This document shows, one piece after another, positions 7,018 to 11,758 of a stretch of 11,758 nucleotides of DNA; positions within the stretch are counted from its first letter, which is position 1; the number at the start of each line of letters is the position of its first letter. Source of the DNA: Aquifex aeolicus. Lineage in GTDB: Bacteria; Aquificota; Aquificia; Aquificales; Aquificaceae. Location: assembly GCA_011375045.1 (NCBI GenBank), contig DRNB01000323.1, forward strand, positions 1 to 11,758, given 5' to 3'. Below the pieces are notes generated by a model. That model did no database searches, was not told where the DNA came from, and worked only from the letters and a program-made list of their open reading frames with translations. The position numbers and the translations under genes were made by a program.

Positions 7018-7238
7018 AGTCGGGGACGCTTCTTTTTCCTTCTCCTGAGTGTTGTTCTTAACATGGTGCCTATGACGGGGCTTCTCAGAAGCCTGACAAG
7101 ATCCCTCTTGGAGGACTTCGACAGTATCAGCGCCGCGGTAAGAAGGAAGGGAAGAGCTGGTATTCCGGGCATAATGAAACCTATAACCCCTAACAAAAGG
7201 AGCACCCCCACCACCGTGTAGATAAGAATCTTCTTCAT
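7011..7238 (-). CDS. Small inner-membrane protein, DUF454/YbaN-like
   Basis: A 75-aa protein with two predicted membrane segments (about 4-20 and 26-40) around a short loop, MPGIPALPFLL. After the second helix come LSKSSKRDLVRLLRSPVIG and a strongly basic tail rich in Arg and Lys, probably cytosolic. The G-x-x-G-F-I-(M/L)-P-x-(I/L)-P-x-x-P-F-L-L pattern followed by S-S and a short P-x-x-G is that of the DUF454 (YbaN) family, here shorter than the usual about 120 aa. The ATG at 7238 directly follows GGGAAGG, unusually close for a ribosome binding site, but no other start gives the first helix. Function unknown. Its 3' end overlaps the convergent DsrE-like gene by seven bases. Confidence 0.75.
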   Translation of the reverse strand: MKKILIYTVVGVLLLLGVIGFIMPGIPALPFLLTAALILSKSSKRDLVRLLRSPVIGTMLRTTLRRRKKKRPRLH

Positions 7239-7253
7239 CCTTCCCAGAAAATT

Positions 7254-7281
7254 AGTTTAGGTCTGCCAGAGGGCAGTTCAA
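7254..7281 (-). promoter_or_regulatory. Candidate promoter of the DUF454-like gene, with an internal palindrome
   Basis: On the minus strand TTGAAC (7276-7281) and TAAACT (7254-7259) are separated by 16 bp, a reasonable sigma-70-type pair whose predicted start lies a few bases before the GGGAAGG and ATG of the small membrane protein gene. The spacer and the edge of the -35 box contain a perfect short palindrome, CTGCC-AGAG-GGCAG (7263-7276), which could be a regulator site. Confidence 0.4.
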
Positions 7282-7292
7282 CCTCGCACGGT

Positions 7293-7298
7293 TATAAT
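7293..7298 (+). promoter_or_regulatory. Candidate -10 box of trpA
   Basis: A perfect TATAAT 15 bases before the trpA ATG, leaving room for transcription to start near 7305 next to an AAGGT ribosome binding site (7302-7306). No good -35 hexamer was found at standard spacing. No leader peptide, Trp codon cluster or attenuator hairpin lies between this box and trpA. Confidence 0.5.
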
Positions 7299-7313
7299 TT
7301 TAAGGTAAGCGCC

Positions 7314-8117
7314 ATGGGAAGGCTAACTGAGAAACTCGCCAGGCTCAGAACCGACGGAGAAAGCGCCCTCGTGTCCTATCTGATGGTGGGCTATCCCAGT
7401 TACGAGGTGTCCCTGAAAGCGTTTTACGCGGTCCTAAGCAGCGGCACAGACATACTGGAGATAGGTTTTCCCTTTTCCGATCCGGTCGCGGACGGACCCA
7501 CCATACAGCAGGCTCATGAAACAGCTCTCAGGAACGGTATAACCTCCAGACACGTTTTCCAGATGGCGGAGCTTATGAGGAGAGACTTTCCGGACGTTCC
7601 CTTCCTGCTCATGACTTACTACAATCCTATCTTTCGAATAGGTCATGAGAAGTTCTGCACCCTTGCCAGAGAGAGCGGGATCGACGGATTCTTAGTTCCC
7701 GACCTCCCTCCCGACGAGTGTGAGCCCCTCAGAGAAACGATGCACAAACACGGACTTTCCCTTGTGCTTCTCGCATCCCCAACCAGCACGGAGGAGAGAT
7801 TGAAGCTGATATGTGGAAAAACCGACGACATGGTTTACTACGTCTCCGTAACCGGAACAACGGGCACCCGCGGAGAGCTCCCCTTGGAGACCCTGAAAAG
7901 GAGGCTCGCTCTATACAGATCCCTGTGTGCTAAACCTGTGGTTGTAGGTTTCGGGGTTTCGAGGGCTGAGCAGGTCAGGGAGATATCCCGCCTGGCGGAC
8001 GGTGTGGTGGTGGGCAGTCTCCTTGTAAGACTCGCAGGGGAAAGGAAAATAGAGGATCTTTCCGATACTGTAAAGAAGTTCAAGGAAGCTACTATAATTA
8101 ATAGAACGGGCGGTTAG
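7314..8117 (+). CDS. trpA: Tryptophan synthase alpha subunit
   Basis: Cleaves indole-3-glycerol phosphate to indole and glyceraldehyde-3-phosphate; the indole is channelled to TrpB. The 267-aa TIM-barrel protein has the family signature from LEIGFPFSDPVADGPTIQ (48-65), with catalytic Glu49 and Asp60. It also has MTYYNPIFRIG (100-110), GFLVPDLPPDE (125-135), the YYVSVTGTTGTRG loop (175-187) with the conserved tyrosine, and the phosphate-binding VGFGVS and VVVGSLLVR segments. It stands alone, with no trpB or other trp genes nearby, as known for Aquifex-type genomes where trp genes are dispersed. The last codons run into the tRNA-Val gene: the stop codon TAG is nucleotides 8-10 of the tRNA, so the two genes overlap by ten bases. 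Confidence 0.97.
   Translation: MGRLTEKLARLRTDGESALVSYLMVGYPSYEVSLKAFYAVLSSGTDILEIGFPFSDPVADGPTIQQAHETALRNGITSRHVFQMAELMRRDFPDVPFLLMTYYNPIFRIGHEKFCTLARESGIDGFLVPDLPPDECEPLRETMHKHGLSLVLLASPTSTEERLKLICGKTDDMVYYVSVTGTTGTRGELPLETLKRRLALYRSLCAKPVVVGFGVSRAEQVREISRLADGVVVGSLLVRLAGERKIEDLSDTVKKFKEATIINRTGG
8093..8098 (+). promoter_or_regulatory. Candidate -10 box of tRNA-Val, inside trpA
   Basis: A perfect TATAAT ends nine bases before the first tRNA nucleotide (8108), a typical distance for a tRNA gene with a very short 5' leader. It lies within the codons for the last residues of trpA (around T-I-I). A -35 element was not clear. The tRNA may also be read through from trpA. Confidence 0.45.
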
Positions 8118-8183
8118 CTCAGCTGGGAGAGCGCCATCCTCACACGATGGAGGTCGGCGGTTCGAGTCCGCCACCGCCCACCA
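8108..8183 (+). tRNA. tRNA-Val (anticodon CAC)
   Basis: A complete 76-nt cloverleaf with encoded CCA. The acceptor stem GGCGGT-type arms pair fully (GGGCGGT with ACCGCCC). The D arm is GCTC...GAGC and the anticodon stem CCATC/GATGG holds loop CTCACAC, giving anticodon CAC, which reads GUG. The T arm is GGCGG-TTCGAGT-CCGCC and the discriminator base is A. T8, the TTC sequence and the other invariant bases are in place, so it looks functional. Its first ten bases overlap the end of trpA. No T-rich terminator follows; instead the transposase remnant and AT-rich accessory DNA begin within about 30 bases, which fits a tRNA 3' end used as an insertion site. Confidence 0.97.
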
Positions 8184-8210
8184 TTTAATCCTTGAAACCC
8201 AACAACTTAG

Positions 8211-8455
8211 GAAGCTCAGGATCTCAACTTTTTGAAGAGAGAACCCCTCCGAGTAGAAGGAGTAGAATTGAGGGCGGTCCTACTTTACTTCAGGGGCATG
8301 TCTTTAAGAGACGTTCAAAATACCTCTCGGACGAAGGCTGCAGGGTAAGCATAGAAGTAACCAGAGAATGGTTTCACTCGGTGGGCAAAATGCTCAGAGC
8401 TCTGTTTGTGTATTCAGTATGGTCGCACAGATTAAAAGTTAGCATGATCGATAAA
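8211..8455 (+). pseudogene. Frameshifted, truncated transposase N-terminal remnant
   Basis: No intact gene fills this gap, but two frames together give one protein. Frame one, from about 8211, reads into VELRAVLLYFRGMSLRDVQ (8262-8318). Its continuation hits a stop near 8342. One base of shift around 8315-8322 continues it as KYLSDEGCRVSIEVTREWF and HSVGKML (about 8320-8395). Together this has the helix-turn-helix layout of DDE transposase N-termini (L-Y-F-x-G-x-S-x-R-x-V, then V-S-x-x-T-x-x-x-W). The DDE catalytic part is absent, no start codon precedes it in frame, and no terminal inverted repeats were found. The IS family cannot be assigned safely; an IS6/IS240-like or unclassified DDE element is possible. 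It is decayed debris between the tRNA and the accessory genes, and resemblance ends around 8400. Confidence 0.55.
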
Positions 8456-10999
8456 CTAATGTAAATCTTCCTTGTAGTTAATACTTAATTGGTTTAAGGT
8501 TTCTTTTATCTTATTCTCGTATTCACTCTTTGTAATCTGTCCACCTTCTACTTTTATATCTATTTCAATATCACACTTGTTAAACTTCTCGTTCAGAAAT
8601 CTGACCATTTGGGCAAGGGTAGATACTTTACCCACAGGAAGTGTAAACTTTAAGTGTATGCTTGAGATATACTCTATCTTATCCGAACTCTTAGGTGTGT
8701 AAGTAATTGTACCAGTGTTACTTGACAAAACGGAGCTTGTATCAACAGGCTGACTTTTGGAGTCTTCGGTATATGTTTTTTCTTCTTCTTCACTTTTACA
8801 AAACTCAGGTTTAATAATGACCTCATTTTCGGATAGCTCGGGATTTACAGCCTGTTTATAGTATTTGCATTCAAATTTATCATCTTCTATCTTTATCCCT
8901 AATCCGAACACACCTTCGGAGACTCCCCTCTTTACCGCTTCGGTGAATACACCTTTAGAAGCGGGTCTTATCTCACCCGGAGTTTTTAGCATGGCTTCGT
9001 ATAGAATCTTTGTTTCCACAAAATCTCTACTGGTCATGTATCTATCAATCAGGACCTTAGGGTCTAAGGCTTCAAGCACGATCTCCTCTTCGGTCAATCT
9101 TGTATAAACCTCTTTGTCTATATACCTTTCGCCGAGAGTCGGAAGCCCGAGGTCTATTTCTCTAAAGCTCTCTCTTGCTGGAATATAAAGCTTCCTGTAA
9201 TATTTTCTTAGTTCTTCATAAGCTCTTTCTATGTAGGACTTAATTTTGTTCTGGAGTTCCCTGCGCTGTCCTTGTGTCAAGTTTAAGCTACTATCAGAGT
9301 AAACAGCCTGATAAGCCAATAGCTTCCTTATAAAGCTGTGAAATACATCTTCCTGATTTTCATCCCCTGCCAAGAATATAAGTGTATTCCTATACACCCG
9401 CGGAGTTCCTCCCTTTGTCTCTAAATCTTCCCTGATGGGTTTCTTCCTTATTATTATCAGCTTAAGTTCGGGCGTATCAGGTATATCTTTGGAATCCGTC
9501 CACAGGTGGATTTTTAAAGGAGTTTCCTTGGATATGTGTTCCTCTATAAGCTCCCGCTCTCTTTCCTCAATGTCAGGAGAAGTGATATTTTCCTCTTTTA
9601 GCAGAGCTATTCTGTTCAGGTTAGGCTGTGTCGTGAAGTACAGCCCTTCATCGGAAAGATAGAAGAGCTTTTCCCTTAACTGATTGACTGCGGTATCAAT
9701 GATACTTGCAGGCACACCCGGTGTAAAGGTTGATAGTTTAATTTCCCTTATAGATGTCCCCCTTTCTCCTCTCCCTGAAAAGGAGTACATGAATATGGCG
9801 GTGCTGACCGCTGTGCCGAGCCTGTAGGGTAAATAGGACGCCCCTATGCTCCTGTCAACTACTTTTGATCCAGATTCGGCGGATGTGATGTCCTGGGCTA
9901 TCACGCTGTCCCCTTCAGATCCTATGTATTTAATAAGTTCCCTCTTTATTTCTTCCTTCTCCAGATTGAAGTCTGACACCCTTATAAAAGGCACTTCCTT
10001 ATCTAATAAATCATGCACTACCAGGGACAGAAGTCTGAGAACCCCTCTCGTTCTCTGGAAGGTAGGGAAAGAACCCCATCTTTTGTAGAGGACATCTATT
10101 ACCTCAGGTTTGAAAGGGTAGCTCTTTAAAAACCTTTCCCTGTATGCGGACTTTTCATCAGCTTTGAGCAACCCCTCTTGCACTGCAGTATCTACAAACT
10201 CATCAACCGTAGCCCTTGCCTCATCTTCCTTTATACTCTGAAAAAGCCTTCTCCTTATAACCAGCTCTATCTCATCCTCTTCAACCGGTGTGTATATCCT
10301 TTCCGTTCTTCCCGTTACCTTCTGGAGCTGTTGAAAGAACCTCTCCGCATTCTCATCGTAGTGCTCCAGTATGGAAGAGGGAAGTGTTATAACAAGCAGG
10401 GAGTTTCCGACGGTGGAAACCGTTCCCGTAAGCTCTTGAACAAAGGCAAGAGTCTGAGATGCAAGGTTAGTATCTCCTACCTTCACACCCGCGGCTTTTG
10501 TAACATACTCAAGAACCTCGTCCATAAGTATGAGGACGGGAGAATTTTCAGAGAATAGTTTTATGAGCTTCTCCTTCCCGGGTGCTATATTTCCTTTGGT
10601 GAGTTCAACCTTTCCAGTTAGCTGTTTCTCTATCTCCTCCCACGGCTTTACTTCTTTCGGGTCAAAGGTAGTTCCTTCAAAGACTGCTACTTTAACTCCC
10701 CACTCCTTGGCTTTGTGGTAGAGGGCTATAAGTGTATGTGTTTTACCGCCACCGAAGGGTGTCTGCAGCTGAATAACTGAATCACCGATTGAGCCTTCCA
10801 GCCTCTTTTTTGCTATATCAAGTATGTTCCCGAGACCTCTTGTTACATAGGTCTTTCTAAAGAAAATCTCCGGGTCTCCGTAATCTTCCGGGGCTGTGCT
10901 GTTTACAACCTGCCACAGATCGGCGGCGAATACGTCCATTGTAAGCCTTCCCGCGATAACATCCTCGTGGGGAACAGCCACCTGCTGAAAAGCCCTCAT
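8456..10999 (-). CDS. DUF499-type P-loop ATPase of a methylase-linked defence island
   Basis: An 847-aa cytosolic ATPase. Near the N-terminus, after the TMDVFAADLWQVV segment (20-32) typical of DUF499 proteins, comes Walker A in TPFGGGKTHT (80-89). Walker B is VLILMDEVLEY (155-165). A third strand LLVITLPSS (201-209) and a TFQRTRGVLRLL helix (313-324) with candidate arginine-finger residues follow, giving an AAA+/ASCE-like core of about 350 residues. The middle is helical and charged. A Ser/Thr/Glu-rich linker at about 705-745 precedes a C-terminal domain (about 750-845) that begins ISSIHLKFTLPVGKVSTLAQ. The start is most likely the ATG at 10999, whose first base is the last base of the methylase stop (TGATG); a TTG one codon earlier is possible. 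DUF499 genes usually accompany DUF1156 methylases, as here. By analogy with BrxC/PglY of BREX it may be the motor or switch partner of the methylase; this is inference. Its 3' half is clearly AT-richer than genes left of the tRNA. Confidence 0.88.
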   Translation of the reverse strand: MRAFQQVAVPHEDVIAGRLTMDVFAADLWQVVNSTAPEDYGDPEIFFRKTYVTRGLGNILDIAKKRLEGSIGDSVIQLQTPFGGGKTHTLIALYHKAKEWGVKVAVFEGTTFDPKEVKPWEEIEKQLTGKVELTKGNIAPGKEKLIKLFSENSPVLILMDEVLEYVTKAAGVKVGDTNLASQTLAFVQELTGTVSTVGNSLLVITLPSSILEHYDENAERFFQQLQKVTGRTERIYTPVEEDEIELVIRRRLFQSIKEDEARATVDEFVDTAVQEGLLKADEKSAYRERFLKSYPFKPEVIDVLYKRWGSFPTFQRTRGVLRLLSLVVHDLLDKEVPFIRVSDFNLEKEEIKRELIKYIGSEGDSVIAQDITSAESGSKVVDRSIGASYLPYRLGTAVSTAIFMYSFSGRGERGTSIREIKLSTFTPGVPASIIDTAVNQLREKLFYLSDEGLYFTTQPNLNRIALLKEENITSPDIEERERELIEEHISKETPLKIHLWTDSKDIPDTPELKLIIIRKKPIREDLETKGGTPRVYRNTLIFLAGDENQEDVFHSFIRKLLAYQAVYSDSSLNLTQGQRRELQNKIKSYIERAYEELRKYYRKLYIPARESFREIDLGLPTLGERYIDKEVYTRLTEEEIVLEALDPKVLIDRYMTSRDFVETKILYEAMLKTPGEIRPASKGVFTEAVKRGVSEGVFGLGIKIEDDKFECKYYKQAVNPELSENEVIIKPEFCKSEEEEKTYTEDSKSQPVDTSSVLSSNTGTITYTPKSSDKIEYISSIHLKFTLPVGKVSTLAQMVRFLNEKFNKCDIEIDIKVEGGQITKSEYENKIKETLNQLSINYKEDLH

Positions 11000-11758
11000 C
11001 AAAACAGCCCCCTTGGTCCTGAATCCCTTACCTCAGATATTATCCTATCCTTTCCGCTCAGAAAACCATCAAGGAGCTTCTTCTCCTGACTTTCCTGAGG
11101 TAAAGTTTCAGAAATAGCCTGAGCGGTTCTGTAAAAGGATTCCTTAGTTCCCCAGCCGCTGCTTGCAAGGAGTTTCTTCATATCCTCTTTCATTCCCATC
11201 TTCCAGAGGATAAGTGCCTTATGAAGAACATCTATAAGCTCCTGAGAGTCTTTAATGCTTTCCAATTTCCTATCTTGTGGTCCGAGAACTCTTACATACT
11301 CCTGCTCCTTCTTTATAAAACCCCTTCCCAGTTCCCTCTCTATGTCAACTCCGGTGCTTTGAGCAAGCTTCCTTGCATCATCAAAGTGAACCCTCGCTTC
11401 CCCGTAGGACCATCTCCAGAGAATATAGAACCTTGTGAGAGGAGAAAGCTCCTCCGCTATTCCGTTGTGCAGTATCTGGTGAACCGCATAATCGGTAACC
11501 ACTTCCCTTATATAATCCAGCAGTTTTTCTGTCGTTATTATGTTGCCCTGGAAGTCTTTTATCTCTTTGTATTTTCCGAACACCACAATAGCGGAGCCGA
11601 TAGCTGATATAAAGAAGTCGGCACCGCTTATGCCTTCGTTCCACAGATCCTCAAGTCTGTCTTGGAGATACTTTTTAATTTCCTCTTTAACCTCACTGAA
11701 CCATCCAGTCTCTTCCCTTTTCAGTTTTCTGCATACGAAGTATATGGACGACGCGAGA
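10999..11758 (-). CDS. DUF1156-type adenine-specific DNA methylase, C-terminal part (cut by right edge)
   Basis: The frame is open from the right edge to the TGA at 10999-11001, giving 252 C-terminal residues of a protein whose family members are commonly around 900-1000 aa. Visible family landmarks in order: SSIYFVCRK near the edge, WFSEVKEEIKKYL, DLWNEGISGADFFISAIGSA followed by VVFGKY, LLDYIREVVTDYA, TRFYILWRWSYGEARVHFDD (20 aa), ARKLAQSTGVD, the LIDVLHKALILWKMG segment, and the end TLPQESQEKKLLDGFLSG. This is the characteristic C-terminal region of DUF1156 methylases. The catalytic NPPY/F and SAM-binding motifs lie beyond the window, so activity cannot be judged. A GTG at 11586 could be mistaken for a start, but conserved family sequence continues upstream of it. 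The gene overlaps the ATPase start as TGATG, so the two are co-translated. Likely role: host DNA marking in a phage-defence or restriction-like system. Confidence 0.85.
   Translation of the reverse strand, partial: LASSIYFVCRKLKREETGWFSEVKEEIKKYLQDRLEDLWNEGISGADFFISAIGSAIVVFGKYKEIKDFQGNIITTEKLLDYIREVVTDYAVHQILHNGIAEELSPLTRFYILWRWSYGEARVHFDDARKLAQSTGVDIERELGRGFIKKEQEYVRVLGPQDRKLESIKDSQELIDVLHKALILWKMGMKEDMKKLLASSGWGTKESFYRTAQAISETLPQESQEKKLLDGFLSGKDRIISEVRDSGPRGLF

Noticed and set aside
8184..8210. Possible terminator or CRISPR-like repeat (GAAACC-type) after the tRNA
   Set aside because: There is no stem-loop with a T-tract and no repeated unit; the GAAACC occurs once only in this gap.
8192..8464. 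Intact 90-aa gene on the plus strand after the tRNA
   Set aside because: Only its second half resembles a transposase, and the matching first half is in another frame; it is better read as a frameshifted remnant.
10999..11586. Separate 195-aa gene starting at the GTG at 11586
   Set aside because: The frame stays open to the window edge and the upstream residues carry conserved DUF1156 sequence, so this is the tail of a larger methylase.

Overview
The window looks like a chromosome segment of a thermophilic bacterium, most likely Aquificota (Aquifex / Hydrogenobacter / Thermocrinis relatives). This rests on Lys/Glu-rich proteins, frequent AGG/AGA arginine and ATA isoleucine codons, very tight packing, a lone trpA away from other trp genes, and a thermophile-type KaiC-like ATPase. 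The placement is an inference from style and gene content, not from a search.

Positions 1-8183 are ordinary core genome in short, alternating transcription units. On the minus strand, pepA (M17 leucyl aminopeptidase) is coupled by an ATGA overlap to a flavin oxidoreductase that runs off the left edge. Divergent from pepA are a KaiC/RecA-like ATPase and a 71-aa Cro/C1-type HTH protein. Next come hemE and hisIE on the minus strand, joined by a TGATG overlap and convergent with the HTH gene with no base between the stop codons. Divergent from hemE are yjbQ and rseP (site-2 protease), joined by a TAATG overlap. Then follow a Tat-exported DsrE-like protein, a convergent small DUF454-like membrane protein, and trpA, whose last codons and stop codon lie inside a tRNA-Val(CAC) gene.

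Right after the tRNA the character changes. A frameshifted, truncated transposase remnant (about 8211-8455) is followed by visibly AT-richer DNA. This carries, on the minus strand, the C-terminal part of a DUF1156-type DNA methylase (cut by the right edge) and a complete DUF499-type P-loop ATPase of 847 aa, joined by a TGATG overlap. This methylase/ATPase pair is characteristic of defence-type accessory islands and is organised like the PglX/BrxC-PglY pair of BREX. The tRNA boundary, the transposase debris and the composition change suggest acquired DNA placed at the tRNA-Val locus. It is the most interesting part of the window, and its remaining genes should lie beyond position 11758.

No rRNA, CRISPR array, intact insertion sequence or replication origin was seen. 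No stretch longer than 300 bases lacks a gene; the longest gap, 8184-8455, holds the transposase remnant.
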